From Steroidobacteraceae bacterium (lineage in GTDB: Bacteria > Pseudomonadota > Gammaproteobacteria > Steroidobacterales > Steroidobacteraceae): a stretch of 64,000 nucleotides of DNA. Positions within the stretch are counted from its first letter, which is position 1; each line of letters begins with the position of its first letter. Positions 44,360 to 55,037 of the stretch are shown piece after piece. The notes under the pieces were generated by a model. It searched no databases, was not told the DNA's origin, and saw only the letters and a list, made by a program, of their open reading frames with translations. The position numbers and the translations under genes are program-made. The stretch spans positions 1 to 64,000 of the forward strand of contig JABAQU010000016.1 in assembly GCA_019187185.1 (NCBI GenBank), read 5' to 3'.

Positions 44360-46547
44360 CCGGCGCATGTTCCTCAAGGCCTCGCTGCTCGCGGGCGGCG
44401 GGCTCGCGCTCGAAGCGTTCGTCGGCGCGCCGGCGCGGGCCGCGGTGGCCGCCCGGCCTGCGGCGCTCACCGCGTTCGTGTCGATCGCGCCCGACGGGCA
44501 GGTGACGATCGTCGGCAAGAACCCCGAGATCGGCCAGGGCGTGAAGACCTCGCTGCCGATGATCGTCGCCGACGAGCTCGACTGCGACTGGGCGCAGGTG
44601 CGCATCGTGCAGGCCGACGCCGACCTCGCGCGCTACGGCGTGCAGGTCTCGGGCGGCAGCATGTCGACACCGACCAACTGGCTGCCGATGCGCCAGACGG
44701 GCGCCGCAGCGCGCGCGATGCTGCTGCAGGCGGCGGCCGCGCGCTGGTCCGTGCCGGCCACCGAGCTTGCGACCTCGAAGGGCCGCATCACGCATGCCGC
44801 GAGTGGCCGCTCCTGCGGCTACGGCGAGGTCGCGAGCGCGGCCGCGCGGCTCACGCCACCGGCGCCAGATTCGCTGCGGCTCAAGCAGCCCGCGGAGTTC
44901 ACGATCATCGGCCGCCCGATCGCCGGCATCGACGGCCCGCGCGTGCTGCGGGGCGAGCCGCTCTTCGGCATCGACACGCGCCTGCCGGGCATGCTCTACG
45001 CGGTGTACGAAGTCGCGCCCGCGCACGGCGGGCGACTCGTGAAAGCCGACATCGAGGCCGCGAAGGCCGCGCCGGGCGTGCGCCATGTACTGCCGATCAC
45101 CGGCGACGGCAACGCCGACAGCGGCCTTGCCGACGGCATCGCCATCGTCGCGACCCACTGGTGGCTCGCGAACCAGGCGCGCGCGAAGCTCGCGGCGCAA
45201 TGGGATCTGTCGGCCGCGAAGGGCCACAGCACCGAGCGCTATCGGGCGCGCGCGCAGGAACTGCTCGCCGCTGGCGACGGGCAGGAACTGCGCCGCGAGG
45301 GCGACCCCGACGCCGCGCTCGCCGCGGCGGCGAAACGCGTGTCCGCGCGCTACGGCTATCCGTTCCTCGCGCACGGCACGCTCGAGCCGCAGAACTGCAC
45401 CGCGCACTTCAAGGACGGCCGCATCGAGATCTGGGCGCCTAGCCAGACCCCGGCGCGCGGCCGCGAACTCGTGCAGAAGATGCTGAAGCTCCCGGCGCTC
45501 GACGACGTGATCGTCCATGTCACGCGCGCGGGCGGCGGCTTCGGCCGGCGCCTGCTCAACGACTACATGCTGCAGGCCGCGGCGATCTCGCACGCGCTGC
45601 CCGGCACGCCGGTGCAGCTCATCTGGTCACGCGAAGATGACATCCGCCGCGACTACTACCGGCCCGCCGGCTGGCACGGCTTCGAGGCCGGGCTCGACGC
45701 GGCCGGGCGCCTCACCGCGTTCACGGATCACTTCGTCACGTTCGGCGACGGCGCGCGTGTGACGCGCGCCGGCACCCTCACGCTCACGATGCCGCCCGCG
45801 GACCTCATCCCGCACCTGCGCTTCACGCAGTCGCAGATGCCGACCGTGCTGACAACCGGCTGGCTGCGCGCGCCGGGATCGAATGCGCTGTGCTTCGCCT
45901 CGCAGTCGTTCCTCGACGAAGTCGCCCACGCCGCCGGCAAGGACCTGCCCACGCTGATGCGCGAACTCGTCGCCGAGCCGCGCGTCATCGCGCCCTTCGG
46001 CGGGCGCGGTGTGCCGTTCGACACGGTGCGCGCGAAGGGCGTCATCGACAAGGTACTGCAGTCGTCGGCGTGGGCCGAGCGGGCGCACGGTTCGCGCGGC
46101 AGGTCGGGCGAGGCCGCGCGCGCCAAGGGCTTCGCGTTCTACTTCTGCCACCACGGCTACTTCGCCGAGGTCGTCGACGCGAGTGTGGCGGGCAGCGAAG
46201 TGACGGTCCACAAGGTGTGGGTCGCGGGCGACGTCGGCAGCCAGATCATCAATCCGTTCGGCGCCGAGAACCAGGTGCGCGGCGCGATCATCGACGGCCT
46301 CGCGCAGGCGCTCATGGGGCAGTCGATCGAAGTCGTCGATGGGGTCGTGCAGCAGAGCAACTTCCACGACTTTCGCCTCGCGCGCATGCCGATCACGCCG
46401 GATATCGAGATCGCCTGGGTGAAGTCCGACCATCCGCCCACGGGCCTCGGTGAGCCGGCGCTGCCGCCGGTGATCCCGGCGCTGACCAATGCGATTTTCG
46501 CCGCCACCGGCCAGCGCATCCGTTCGCTGCCGGTGAGGCTCGCCTGA
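44349..46547 (+). CDS. Molybdopterin-binding subunit of an IorB-type hydroxylase
   Basis: 732 aa. A twin-arginine signal ([15 protein letters not shown]) implies folding with cofactor in the cytoplasm and Tat export. Repeated aldehyde oxidase/xanthine dehydrogenase molybdopterin-binding segments follow, including [15 protein letters not shown] (about residue 395) and the C-terminal active-site Glu in GLGEPALPP. Substrate (isoquinoline-like N-heterocycle or aldehyde) is inferred from the subunit type. No XdhC-like maturation gene or cytochrome subunit is adjacent. Confidence 0.88.
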   Translation: MRSDRRMFLKASLLAGGGLALEAFVGAPARAAVAARPAALTAFVSIAPDGQVTIVGKNPEIGQGVKTSLPMIVADELDCDWAQVRIVQADADLARYGVQVSGGSMSTPTNWLPMRQTGAAARAMLLQAAAARWSVPATELATSKGRITHAASGRSCGYGEVASAAARLTPPAPDSLRLKQPAEFTIIGRPIAGIDGPRVLRGEPLFGIDTRLPGMLYAVYEVAPAHGGRLVKADIEAAKAAPGVRHVLPITGDGNADSGLADGIAIVATHWWLANQARAKLAAQWDLSAAKGHSTERYRARAQELLAAGDGQELRREGDPDAALAAAAKRVSARYGYPFLAHGTLEPQNCTAHFKDGRIEIWAPSQTPARGRELVQKMLKLPALDDVIVHVTRAGGGFGRRLLNDYMLQAAAISHALPGTPVQLIWSREDDIRRDYYRPAGWHGFEAGLDAAGRLTAFTDHFVTFGDGARVTRAGTLTLTMPPADLIPHLRFTQSQMPTVLTTGWLRAPGSNALCFASQSFLDEVAHAAGKDLPTLMRELVAEPRVIAPFGGRGVPFDTVRAKGVIDKVLQSSAWAERAHGSRGRSGEAARAKGFAFYFCHHGYFAEVVDASVAGSEVTVHKVWVAGDVGSQIINPFGAENQVRGAIIDGLAQALMGQSIEVVDGVVQQSNFHDFRLARMPITPDIEIAWVKSDHPPTGLGEPALPPVIPALTNAIFAATGQRIRSLPVRLA

Positions 46548-46584
46548 GGCGCAGGGCCCCCGCCCGGCGCGGCATCGGAGCGTC

Positions 46585-47940
46585 ATGAGCCATCACGACA
46601 CCATCGTCGCCGTCGTGACGCCACCGGGGCGCGGCGGTGTCGCGATCGTGCGTGTGTCGGGCCCGAAGGCGCCCGAGATCGCGGCCGTGGTGGTGGGCGG
46701 CGATCTGCCTGTTGCACGCCGCGCGACGCTGACTCGCTTTCTCGATGCCGCGGGCGAGCCGATCGACGTCGGCCTCGCGCTGTTCTTCACCGCGCCGCAC
46801 TCGTACACCGGCGAACACGTGGTGGAGTTTCACGGCCACGGCGGGCCCGTGGTCTCGGAGAGCCTCGTGCAACGCGCACTCGCGCTTGGCGCACGCCGCG
46901 CGCGGCCCGGCGAGTTCACGCAGCGCGCGTTCCTGAACGACAAGATCGATCTCGCCCAGGCCGAAGCCGTCGCCGATCTCATCGACGCCGGCTCGCGCGA
47001 AACCGCGCGCGCCGCGATGCGTTCGCTGCAGGGCGAGTTCTCGTCGATGGTGCACGGACTCGTCGATGCGGTCACAGAGCTTCGCGCCTGGGTCGAGGCC
47101 GCGATCGACTTCCCGGAAGAAGAAATCGACTTCCTCGCCGACCGCGAACTCGACAGCCGCTTGGGCGGCATCCGCGAACACTTCGCGGCGGTCGAGCGCA
47201 GCGCACGGCAGGGCCGGCTCCTGCGCGAAGGCATGACCGTCGTGATCGCCGGGCGGCCGAACGCCGGCAAATCGAGCCTGCTCAACCGCCTCGCCGGCTA
47301 CGACGCCGCGATCGTGACGGCCATCCCCGGCACCACGCGCGACATCGTGCGCGAGCGCATCGACATCGACGGCATGCCGCTGCACGTGCTCGACACCGCG
47401 GGCCTGCGCGAGTCGCCCGACGTCGTCGAAGCCGAAGGCATCCGCCGCGCGACCGCCGAAATGGCGCGCGCCGACCGCGTGCTCTTCATCATCGACACGG
47501 CGGATGACCCCGACGCGCGCGCCTTCGCCGAAGAGCGCGCCCGCCTGCCCGCCGACGTGCCGGTGACGATCGTGCTCAACAAGATCGACCTCGCGACCGG
47601 CATCCCGCTGTCGGACACCGTCAGCGGCCCGCCGCGCGTCGCGCTCTCGGCGAAGACCGGTGCGGGCCTCGACGTGCTGCGCGCCCACCTGCGCGACTGC
47701 ATGGGCTACCAGGTCGCCGACGCCGGCACGGTCTCCGCGCGCGCGCGCCACCTCGACGCGCTCGCGCGCGCGCAGCGCCATGTCGACGCCGCGGAGGCGC
47801 AGCTGCGCGAGAGCCGCGCGGGGGAGCTCGTGGCGGAGGAGCTGCGGCTTGCGCAGCAGGCGCTGGGGGAGATTACCGGGGCGGTGACCAGCGAGGATTT
47901 GCTGGGGAGGATCTTTTCCAGTTTTTGTATCGGGAAGTAG
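46585..47940 (+). CDS. mnmE: tRNA uridine-5-carboxymethylaminomethyl(34) synthesis GTPase MnmE
   Basis: 451 aa. The N-terminal tetrahydrofolate-binding domain starts [19 protein letters not shown]. The inserted G domain has G1 [10 protein letters not shown]3 DTAG and G4 NKID. The C-terminus is FCIGK, whose Cys is conserved. With MnmG it modifies U34 of several tRNAs. Usually next to yidC; separated here by accessory genes, and it borders the defence island on its other side. Confidence 0.97.
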   Translation: MSHHDTIVAVVTPPGRGGVAIVRVSGPKAPEIAAVVVGGDLPVARRATLTRFLDAAGEPIDVGLALFFTAPHSYTGEHVVEFHGHGGPVVSESLVQRALALGARRARPGEFTQRAFLNDKIDLAQAEAVADLIDAGSRETARAAMRSLQGEFSSMVHGLVDAVTELRAWVEAAIDFPEEEIDFLADRELDSRLGGIREHFAAVERSARQGRLLREGMTVVIAGRPNAGKSSLLNRLAGYDAAIVTAIPGTTRDIVRERIDIDGMPLHVLDTAGLRESPDVVEAEGIRRATAEMARADRVLFIIDTADDPDARAFAEERARLPADVPVTIVLNKIDLATGIPLSDTVSGPPRVALSAKTGAGLDVLRAHLRDCMGYQVADAGTVSARARHLDALARAQRHVDAAEAQLRESRAGELVAEELRLAQQALGEITGAVTSEDLLGRIFSSFCIGK

Positions 47941-47961
47941 GGATCCCTCCAGCGCCCCCCG

Positions 47962-48678
47962 TTACGCCTTCCAGATCGCCGCACCCAGCTGCAACTCGTT
48001 CAGCTCCGCGCGCGCCTCGCGCCACGAAGGGTAGTGTTCATTCAGCAGCGCCACGAAACGCTCGCCGTGGGTGGGTGCGATCAAGTGCGCCATCTCATGC
48101 ACCACCACATACTCGAGCAGGTCCTTCGGTTTCTTCACGAGCTCCGTGTTCAGCCGGATGTGTCTCGCCCCGTGGTTGCAGCCACCCCAGCGCGTTTTCA
48201 TTCGCTGCACGAAGTACGCCGCTACCTTCACGCCGAGGAGCGGTTCCCACTTGGCAATGAGCCGTGGCACGGCTTCGTGCAGCAGGCTCTTGTGCCAGGC
48301 ATGCATCACCGCCTCCCGCTTCGCTCGATCGCTGCCCGGTCGCACGATGAGCCTGATGCGCCGATGGTCCAGCATCACGGCCGGCTTCTGGTTGCGCTCG
48401 ATCACGGACAGCAGGTAGCGCGTGCCCCAGACGTAGTGACTCTCGCGCGTGACGAAACGCCGGGGACTTTCGCGCGGCTGTGCCCGAAGTTTCGTCTGCT
48501 GCTCCCGTATCCAGCCGAGCCTGGATGCCGCATAGGCGTGGGCCACCGTCAGTCGCGTGCCAGTGGGCGCCACCAGCGTCACGCGGCCGCTGGGCGGGTG
48601 TACCGACAGATGGACATGCTTGATGTCCTTGCGCGTGACCGCGATGGCGATCTCGCCGAACCGGATCGTCTCGCTCAT
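47962..48678 (-). CDS. YgjP/DUF45-type zinc metalloprotease at the end of the defence run
   Basis: 238 aa. The zinc motif is VVHEMAHL (HExxH, about residue 192) with a third ligand His in [20 protein letters not shown] and [11 protein letters not shown] are typical of the YgjP-like M48-related family. Such genes often sit at the end of type I restriction-modification operons; their role there is not known. The start overlaps the hsdR stop by 4 bases (ATGA), so it is coupled to hsdR. Confidence 0.87.
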   Translation of the reverse strand: MSETIRFGEIAIAVTRKDIKHVHLSVHPPSGRVTLVAPTGTRLTVAHAYAASRLGWIREQQTKLRAQPRESPRRFVTRESHYVWGTRYLLSVIERNQKPAVMLDHRRIRLIVRPGSDRAKREAVMHAWHKSLLHEAVPRLIAKWEPLLGVKVAAYFVQRMKTRWGGCNHGARHIRLNTELVKKPKDLLEYVVVHEMAHLIAPTHGERFVALLNEHYPSWREARAELNELQLGAAIWKA

Positions 48679-51600
48679 CCGTAGCCCGGCTGATTCTTGA
48701 GCAAGTCGAAGAGCGCCACCGTGGCCTCGCGATTGCGGTCGAGCAGCGGGAAGAGCGCATTCTTCACCTGCGCCTCGCGGGCCTGGTCGCCCTTCCAGCC
48801 GGCGGGTGCCTGTTCGCGCATCGTGCGGTCGATTGTCAGGGCCAGCTGCGCGAGCTGATCGGGCGTCAACCGCCCCTTGTCCTGCACGGCGGCCTGCGCC
48901 GCGCCGAGCGCGAGGATCCGCTGCAGGTTGTTGTAGATCACGACCGCCTCGGGCCTTCCGTGCAGCAGCGCCGGGATGCCCGCTTCCGGGTGCCTTGCCG
49001 CCAGCCGCTTCGCGAGCGCTTCGGCCTTGCGCAGGAATTCCTCGTAGGCCGCCGTCCCGGCGCGATCCTGCCGGATCAGATCGTCGAGGAGATGGGACAT
49101 CTGCTCGTAGAAGCGCGGGTCGGTGAGCTGCTCACGAATGATGGTCTTGCGGACGTTGTTGATGATGCCTTCGGCGATGGCATCGCGCGAAAGCTTGCCT
49201 TTCTCGTTGAGCTTGCGGGCGATGGCATCGTGGATGCCGCTCTCGACGATGAGCTCGACCAGCGAGCGATCGCCCAGCTCGCCCAACCCGGCCGCCACAT
49301 CGGCCTGGATGTAGGTGTTGATGAGGTGGCGCATGCTCCCTTCGTAGGGCTTGATGTCGAGCTCCTCGCCCGAGTGGCGCTTGATCGCGGCCCGGTGCTC
49401 GAGGTGCGTGGCCACCTCGTCCCGCAGCCGCTCTGCGTCGCCCTGCGTATAGCCCGCCTCGGTCAACTCGCCCGCAAGCTCGGCATAGCGGCGCGTGAGC
49501 GTCGCCACGGCCTTGTAGTAGGCGACGCGCAGCGGCTCGGTCTCGTTCAGCGCCGTGGCGCTGGAAGCGGAGCCGCAGAAATGGTGCAGGTACTGCTCCA
49601 CCTCGCGCGGGGGCGGCACCGGCTCGCACAGGTAGCGCAGCGCCTCGCGCGCTTCTTCGAGCGCCTTTCTGCCTTCCGCCCGCCAGTCCTTCAGCCGCAC
49701 GTTGTTGTCCCCGGCACCGGCCTCATCGGTATCGAGTTCGTCCGAGCTGTAAATCGCGATGGCCTCCTGCACGTCGCTGAACAGCTCCTTGAAATCCACG
49801 ATGTGGCCGTAGTCCTTGTCGGCGCCATCGAGGCGGTTGGTACGGCAGATCGCCTGGAACAGATTGTGGTCGCGCAGTTCGTTGTCGAGATAGATGTAAG
49901 TGCAGCTCGGCGCATCGAAGCCCGTGAGCAGCTTGCTGACCACGATCAGCAGCTTGCAATTGGCCGGCTCCTCGATGAAGCGGCGCTTGATCGCATCCTC
50001 GTACTGTTTCGTTGTCTGACCGCGTTGCGTGAGGACGTGCTGCGTGTAGGTGTCGAACTTGTAGCGCTCATCGCTCTCAGGCGGCTCGAGGGCAATCGAC
50101 CCAGGGTGCGGTTCGTAGGAGGTGACGATCCCGCAATATCTGCCGAAGGGCGTGTTGAGGAACAGGCGGAAATAGTGGCAGGCGTCGTAGATCGAGGCCG
50201 CCACCAGGATCGCCGTGCCGCGATCGCTGTTCAGGCGCGGCTTCAGGCCGAAATCCTCGATGATGCTGGCGACGATGCGCTGCTTGCGCTCGCCGGAGCT
50301 CATCAGCTCCTCCAGCGTCGCCCAGCGCCGTCGCAGGACGGCCTTCTGGAAATTGTTGAGCCCCTTCGTCTTGTGCTCGAACCAGCGGTCGATGGCCTGC
50401 GGCGAGGTGAGCCGTTGCGGCACGTCGCGGGCTTCGTACTTGAGATCGAGGATCACGCCATCGGCCACGCCTTCGTGGAACTTGTAGGTGTGGATGTGGG
50501 TGCCGAATACATCGCGCGTCATCGGTTTGTCGCGCCGGAGCAGCGGCGTGCCGGTGAAGCCGACGAAGATGCCGCTCGCCAGCCAGCGCTTCATCTGCCG
50601 GTTCATGTCGCCGCCCTGGGTGCGGTGGCATTCATCGACGAAGACGTAGAAGCGACCCGCCACCGGCGGCGGCGGGCCCTCGAGATCGGCCGGATCGAAC
50701 TTGTGCACCAGCGCGCACAGGAGGCGAGGCGTGGGTGCGCCGAGCTTCTCCACCAACTCGCGCCGCGAGGCGATGCGCGGCGAGGGCGAATCGGTGCCGA
50801 TCACGCCGGCGTTCTTCATCACGCCTTCGATCTGCTTGTCGAGTTCGTCGCGATCGGTGACGACGAGGATGCGGGCCTCGGCATCGTGCTCGAGCAGCCA
50901 CTTGGCGATCAGCACCATGAGGATGCTCTTGCCACTGCCCTGGGTGTGCCAGATCACGCCGCCTTCGCGACGCGCGATTCGCTCCTGCGCGGCCTTCACG
51001 CCGAAGTACTGGTGCGGGCGCGGCACCTTCTTCTGCCCGCCATCGAAGAGAATGAAATGCCGGAGCAGATCGAGCAGCCGGGCCTTCTCGCACAGCTGCG
51101 CCAGCGGCCGGTCGAGCAGCGCCCCCGGCGCCGGCACGGTACCCGCCGCGGGCGGTTGCTCGTCCTTCCATTCGACGAAGAACTGCTCGGGTGTCCCCGT
51201 GGTGCCATAGCGCAGGCCCTGCGCATCGCTGCCCGCCAGCAGCAACTGCGCGGTGCTGAAGAAGCCCTTGTTGAAAATCTCTTCCTGGTTGGTGATGAGC
51301 TGGCGCACGCCATCGCCCACTTCCACCGAACTGCGCTTGAGCTCGATCACGCCGATGGCGAGCCCGTTGAGATAGAGCACGATATCCGGCCGGCGCTCGA
51401 AGCCACCCTTGAGCGTGACCTCCTCGGCCAGCGCGAAATCGTTCTTCTGCGGATCCGTCCAGTCGATCAGATGCACCGTTTCGTGCGCGGCGCCCGCCGC
51501 CACCTGCACCGGCACGCCATAGCGCAGCAGCTGATAGGTGCGCAGGTTCGCCTGATAGAGCGTGAGCCCCGTGCTGTCGGCGGCCGCCTCCAGCTTCTGC

Positions 51601-51803
51601 AACGCCGCCGCGATGTGGGCCGGCGAGTAGCCGCGCGCAGCGAGGTTCTCGCGCAGCAGTGCGGTCTCGATACCGCGATTGCCCGGCCGGTCATGCCAGT
51701 TGCCCAGGTAGCGATAGCCCAGGCCATCGGCTCGCGCGGGATCGGTGAACAGCGCGATGACGCGATCCTGGGTGCGGCGTTCGGAACGGGCCGAGGTGGG
51801 CAT
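48675..51803 (-). CDS. hsdR: Type I restriction endonuclease subunit R
   Basis: 1042 aa, full length. The N-terminal PD-(D/E)xK nuclease has Asp in [11 protein letters not shown] (about 140) and ELK in GVIELKRSS (154-156). The SF2 translocase has Walker A TQGSGKS (287-293), DECH (390-393) and GFTGTPLL. The C-terminal helical region docks to HsdM. It cleaves unmethylated DNA after translocation. Its start lies 6 bases after the DUF4143 ATPase gene and is separated from hsdMS by kwaAB and the decayed stretch. Confidence 0.96.
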   Translation of the reverse strand: MPTSARSERRTQDRVIALFTDPARADGLGYRYLGNWHDRPGNRGIETALLRENLAARGYSPAHIAAALQKLEAAADSTGLTLYQANLRTYQLLRYGVPVQVAAGAAHETVHLIDWTDPQKNDFALAEEVTLKGGFERRPDIVLYLNGLAIGVIELKRSSVEVGDGVRQLITNQEEIFNKGFFSTAQLLLAGSDAQGLRYGTTGTPEQFFVEWKDEQPPAAGTVPAPGALLDRPLAQLCEKARLLDLLRHFILFDGGQKKVPRPHQYFGVKAAQERIARREGGVIWHTQGSGKSILMVLIAKWLLEHDAEARILVVTDRDELDKQIEGVMKNAGVIGTDSPSPRIASRRELVEKLGAPTPRLLCALVHKFDPADLEGPPPPVAGRFYVFVDECHRTQGGDMNRQMKRWLASGIFVGFTGTPLLRRDKPMTRDVFGTHIHTYKFHEGVADGVILDLKYEARDVPQRLTSPQAIDRWFEHKTKGLNNFQKAVLRRRWATLEELMSSGERKQRIVASIIEDFGLKPRLNSDRGTAILVAASIYDACHYFRLFLNTPFGRYCGIVTSYEPHPGSIALEPPESDERYKFDTYTQHVLTQRGQTTKQYEDAIKRRFIEEPANCKLLIVVSKLLTGFDAPSCTYIYLDNELRDHNLFQAICRTNRLDGADKDYGHIVDFKELFSDVQEAIAIYSSDELDTDEAGAGDNNVRLKDWRAEGRKALEEAREALRYLCEPVPPPREVEQYLHHFCGSASSATALNETEPLRVAYYKAVATLTRRYAELAGELTEAGYTQGDAERLRDEVATHLEHRAAIKRHSGEELDIKPYEGSMRHLINTYIQADVAAGLGELGDRSLVELIVESGIHDAIARKLNEKGKLSRDAIAEGIINNVRKTIIREQLTDPRFYEQMSHLLDDLIRQDRAGTAAYEEFLRKAEALAKRLAARHPEAGIPALLHGRPEAVVIYNNLQRILALGAAQAAVQDKGRLTPDQLAQLALTIDRTMREQAPAGWKGDQAREAQVKNALFPLLDRNREATVALFDLLKNQPGYG

Positions 51804-51809
51804 CGGGGC

Positions 51810-53045
51810 CTACATGTCCCACAGTCTTGCGAGCGGCATCGCGAGGTTCCGCCTGTCACCGAGCGCGAAGGCGCTGTCGCCGGCGTAGAACACGACGCCG
51901 CCCTGGTAATCCGCGCCGCACTGCTCGGCCAACCGGCGCAGGCCTCGCCCATCGGCGGGCGTGGCCGTCAGGGCCGATTTCACCTCGACGCCCCAGGTCT
52001 GCCTGCCGCGCGTGATGACCAGATCCACCTCCACCTGATCCTTGTCGCGATAGTGCCAGAAGCGCAGATCCGGATCGGTCCACCCCGCTTGCGCGACGAG
52101 CTGCTGCACGACGAACGACTCCAGCAGGCGCCCGAAGCGATCGCGCTGGGCGATCCAGTCCGCCTCGGCGAGATTGGCGAGCGTGGCGGCCAGTCCGCTG
52201 TCCACCACATGCACCTTGGGCGACTTCACCAGTCGGCTGGCGGGGTTGCGATGCCACGGCGGCAGACGGCGCACCAGGTACAGCCGCTCGCACACGGCGA
52301 GGTAGTGCTCCACCGTGGCGCGATCGACGCCGAGGTCATTGCCGAGGCTGGAGATGTTGAGGAGCGAACCCGTGCGCAGCGCGAGCAGCTCCAGCAGCCG
52401 CCCCACGGCGGCCGGGTCACGCACACGCGCGACATCGCGCACATCGCGTTCCATGAGGGCGCGAAGGTACTCGCGGTGCCAGGCGCGCGCGCGCGCGGCG
52501 GGGCGCGCCACCGCTTCCGGAAACCCGCCGGCGACGATCCATGCGGCAAGCGTCTGCTCCTTCGCAGGCGCAAGCCCCGCAATGGACGGCCTGAGGCGGC
52601 CGGCGAGCAGCGCGGCGAGGAAGCGGCCCGGGGCACGCGCCTGCTCGGCTGCGGTCAGCGGCTGCAGCGAAACGACTTCCATGCGGCCCGCCAGTGAATC
52701 ACCGAGCCGGGGCAGCAACAGCAGATTGGCCGAGCCGGTGAGCACGAAGCGGCCGGGGCGGCGGTCCCGGTCCACCGCGAGCTTGAGGGCGCGCAGCAGC
52801 TCCGGCACGCGCTGGATCTCGTCGAGGATCACCCGCTCAGGCAGTGCCGCCGCGAAACCTGCCGGGTCGGCCTGTGCGAAGGCCAGCGTCGCCTCGTCAT
52901 CGAAGCTCACGTACGCGTAGCGCGGGCCGAGCGTGCGCACTAGTGTGGTCTTGCCCGACTGGCGCGGCCCCAGCAGGCAGACCACCGGCGTATCGCGCAG
53001 CGCGCCCTTCAGGCTCGCCGCCAGCGGCCGGTCGTAGGGTTTCAC
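51810..53045 (-). CDS. AAA_14/DUF4143 ATP-binding protein
   Basis: 411 aa. Walker A is GPRQSGKTTL (about 27-36), Walker B lies in VILDEIQRVPEL, and sensor 1 is FVLTGSANLLLL. The C-terminal DUF4143 domain (about 200-370) has a restriction-fold-like block ending VDLVITRGRQTWGVEVKSA, where D and E-x-K resemble a PD-(D/E)xK core. Function is unknown. GTG start at 53045. Three 23-base direct repeats lie immediately upstream, and hsdR follows by 6 bases. Confidence 0.88.
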   Translation of the reverse strand: MKPYDRPLAASLKGALRDTPVVCLLGPRQSGKTTLVRTLGPRYAYVSFDDEATLAFAQADPAGFAAALPERVILDEIQRVPELLRALKLAVDRDRRPGRFVLTGSANLLLLPRLGDSLAGRMEVVSLQPLTAAEQARAPGRFLAALLAGRLRPSIAGLAPAKEQTLAAWIVAGGFPEAVARPAARARAWHREYLRALMERDVRDVARVRDPAAVGRLLELLALRTGSLLNISSLGNDLGVDRATVEHYLAVCERLYLVRRLPPWHRNPASRLVKSPKVHVVDSGLAATLANLAEADWIAQRDRFGRLLESFVVQQLVAQAGWTDPDLRFWHYRDKDQVEVDLVITRGRQTWGVEVKSALTATPADGRGLRRLAEQCGADYQGGVVFYAGDSAFALGDRRNLAMPLARLWDM

Positions 53046-53052
53046 GCGGCTG

Positions 53053-53121
53053 CGTCCATTTGCGGATCAGGCTATCGTCCAATTGCGGGGTTCGCAAGCG
53101 TCCATTTGCGGGGTTTCCGTG
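53053..53121. repeat. Three tandem 23-base direct repeats upstream of the DUF4143 ATPase gene
   Basis: CGTCCATTTGCGG begins at 53053, CGTCCAATTGCGG at 53076 and CGTCCATTTGCGG at 53099, so the period is exactly 23 bases. The second and third copies extend the match through GGTT. The period is about two helical turns, which fits several copies of one DNA-binding protein on one DNA face. The first copy ends 8 bases into the region directly upstream of the GTG start (minus strand). Confidence 0.75.
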
Positions 53122-53394
53122 CTGGGTCCTGGGTGTGGCGCTCGGAGCGGGGGCGGTCAGTCATGAGGCGAACTTCCGGCCGGCAGATCGGGGTGAGAAA
53201 AGGATGGCAGCGCGTGGAATTTTCCGTACTGGCATGATCGCGCCATGGCCAAAGTCGGCAAGGCACCCGCACGCAAGCTGCCAAGCCGCGTGGCCTTGTT
53301 GCGTTCCGTGGCCACCTCCACCGCCGTGGAAACCCGGGAGAGCGTGCGGGCGCTCGAAAAAAACTCTCCCAGCGCCAAGAGCGCCTCGCGCACA

Positions 53395-53558
53395 TCAAGC
53401 TGGCCCGCTGAGGCCATCGTCGCTGGTCGCACCCATCGCCAGCAGAACGCAACGGCGCATGGGCGCATAGTCGCCTGCAACCCCTGCGTGGATCGCAGCA
53501 ATGTAGCGATCCTTGTCAGCCTCCCATCCGCTGCAATCCAGTGACTCTCGGCGCGCCT
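53395..53558 (-). pseudogene. C-terminal fragment of a Fic-family protein
   Basis: The minus strand encodes EARRESLDCSGWEADKDRYI followed by AAIHAGVAGDYAPMRR. This resembles the C-terminal LDFSG-x-Y-x-AA-x-AG-x-x-YEPM block of small Fic proteins. No HPFxxGNGR motif is upstream in frame, so only the tail remains. Identification is by pattern memory and is moderate. Confidence 0.45.
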
Positions 53559-53626
53559 CCCTTGCCCCCGTCGTCATGACGCCATGTGAGATTGCGGCTG
53601 GCCTCACTGTACGTGCGATCCAATCG

Positions 53627-54508
53627 TCAATCCGCCTCCCGCTTGGAGTTGGTCTCGTACAGCGTCTCGGTGATCGCGCCCCTGAACAACTCTTCGTTCA
53701 GGAATTGCAGCAACTTCTTGGCGGCCGGACGATCCTCCGGAAAGACAATTTTTCCCCTCTGCATTTGAATCTCGACGTCATAGCCCTTGGAGCGGCGCCG
53801 AATCTCCTTTGCCGTGTACTTGTCGAGGACGCCTGAGTCCCTCAGCAACGCGAAACGCTTGCGAAACCACTGATTCGATTCAGTTGCAATCGCTTCGACA
53901 TTGACTGGCGCCAGCTTGTCATGCGCCAAGATTTCGCGAATCTGTTGCTCCGAAGCTTCATCGTAGAAGTCCCCCAGAGGCAAGAACGTGTTCACAGTGC
54001 GAAAGTTGCGGAAGAGAAGCTTCTGCTCGGCAGGGAAGTGGACCGCGGCGAGCTTGATGTCCAGCGTCAGGCCGGGATGCTCGGCCGTTTCATAGGTGCC
54101 ATTGCGGAGAAGCAGGAATGCCCCCGGTCGGATGACGTGCGAGCGGCTGAAATTCTGGTACAGGATCAGTTCGTTGCCGTTCTCGCCTCTGGCGAAACCG
54201 GCAAGGGCCTTGATGGACGCAATGGATGCTTCGTCCTGCTCAATAGGACTGAGGTCGTCGATGGTCGCACTGCTCTCGCGTGCAAGCCATTCTGGAGGTT
54301 CGAAGTCCTGAAGGGCGAACCGCTCATGCCCCTCGGGCTGGTAGCCAGCATCGAAAGAAATCTCCTGCGCCTCATCAAGAAAGGCGTCGAGCTGCGCTCC
54401 CCAAGAGGTCGTAAGTGCACGCTGCAACGCCTGGTGCATCGGGATTCGCTGAAGTCTCACTTGGCCGCCTTGCCTGATGATCGCCGTCAGCTGGAAGTTA
54501 CGAAGCAT
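53627..54508 (-). CDS. kwaB: KwaB-like Kiwa anti-phage protein (DUF4868-like)
   Basis: 293 aa, soluble, no signal peptide. The central-to-C-terminal region (about 95-285) has the DUF4868 pattern: an alpha/beta start (SIKALAGFARGENGNELILY), an FLLLRNGTYET strand pair, and a middle LTLDIKLAAVHF and LLFRNFRTVNTFLPL (quoted in parts), then a helical segment with RDSGVLDKYTAKEI. KwaB is the effector partner of membrane protein KwaA in Kiwa. The start overlaps the kwaA stop by 11 bases. Assignment depends on the pair and on remembered family features. Base composition is lower in G+C than flanking genes. Confidence 0.7.
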   Translation of the reverse strand: MLRNFQLTAIIRQGGQVRLQRIPMHQALQRALTTSWGAQLDAFLDEAQEISFDAGYQPEGHERFALQDFEPPEWLARESSATIDDLSPIEQDEASIASIKALAGFARGENGNELILYQNFSRSHVIRPGAFLLLRNGTYETAEHPGLTLDIKLAAVHFPAEQKLLFRNFRTVNTFLPLGDFYDEASEQQIREILAHDKLAPVNVEAIATESNQWFRKRFALLRDSGVLDKYTAKEIRRRSKGYDVEIQMQRGKIVFPEDRPAAKKLLQFLNEELFRGAITETLYETNSKREAD

Positions 54509-55037
54509 TCGCGGCCTCTGTGTGGAGGTAGATGTTGTGCGCCAGTCGCACGGTCTGCAATTCCTGCCCGGGTCGACGAAGCTCCGTTCGACTGATCAGC
54601 AAGTGCGAAACTCCGCCTTCGTTCTTGACCGCGTAGAAATGGTAGCCCAGCAGACCCATGACCGGATTGAAGTGGAACGCACCCGCATGGGCAATGACAA
54701 GGAAAATGATCACAAGCACGTACGCGCCGGTCAGCCAGTCGCCTGCAAATCCCATCTTGTCGTTGGAGAGAAAGGGCAAGAGGTAGGTAACCAAGAACGC
54801 CAACACTTCCTTGTCATCGCGCTCGAATTCCTTGATTCGGTAGACGTGCTTCTGTGCATTCTCGGAGGCGTAACGAAGCAGTGCCCAGCACAGGAACACC
54901 AACAGTAGTGCGGCAGCTAGCCACGCGCCGTACCGACACGCCGGTTCACCATTGGCAAGCTGATTTACAGCCACCGCACCGAGCAGCGGTGAAAGCGACG
55001 TCCCCACCAGCAGGAACTTGGCGAAGGTGTTCAGCAT
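54498..55037 (-). CDS. kwaA: KwaA-like membrane protein of the Kiwa system
   Basis: 179 aa with four predicted membrane segments (about 7-27, 37-54, 77-92, 100-120) and a polar C-terminal tail (about 134-179). A conserved-looking stretch FAGDWLTGAYVLVIIFLVIAH-x-FHFNPVMGLLGYHFY (quoted in part: FNPVMGLLGYHFY) joins the last helix to the tail. Size, topology and the following DUF4868-like gene fit KwaA. Its ATG sits inside the hsdS stop region (7-base overlap), coupling Kiwa to the restriction-modification operon. Confidence 0.7.
   Translation of the reverse strand: MLNTFAKFLLVGTSLSPLLGAVAVNQLANGEPACRYGAWLAAALLLVFLCWALLRYASENAQKHVYRIKEFERDDKEVLAFLVTYLLPFLSNDKMGFAGDWLTGAYVLVIIFLVIAHAGAFHFNPVMGLLGYHFYAVKNEGGVSHLLISRTELRRPGQELQTVRLAHNIYLHTEAANAS

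Larger units (their letters stand above)
53046..53626. other. Decayed spacer between kwaB and the ATPase gene
   Basis: About 580 bases with no intact gene. It holds three 23-base direct repeats next to the ATPase start and a Fic C-terminal fragment at about 53410-53550 on the minus strand. The rest has no recognised content. It looks like the scar of a lost toxin module. Confidence 0.6.

Noticed and set aside
48960-52697. 1245-codon open frame on the plus strand opposite hsdR and the ATPase gene
   Set aside because: It mirrors the coding strand in high-G+C DNA, has Arg/Ala/Leu-rich sequence without domains, and lies opposite well-identified genes.
53053-53121. CRISPR array
   Set aside because: Only three 13-base repeats with 10-base spacers; far too short for CRISPR units and without cas genes.
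53245-53544. 99-codon plus-strand frame starting MAKVGKAPARKLPS
   Set aside because: No recognised family; its second half is antisense to the Fic remnant. Kept out for lack of support.
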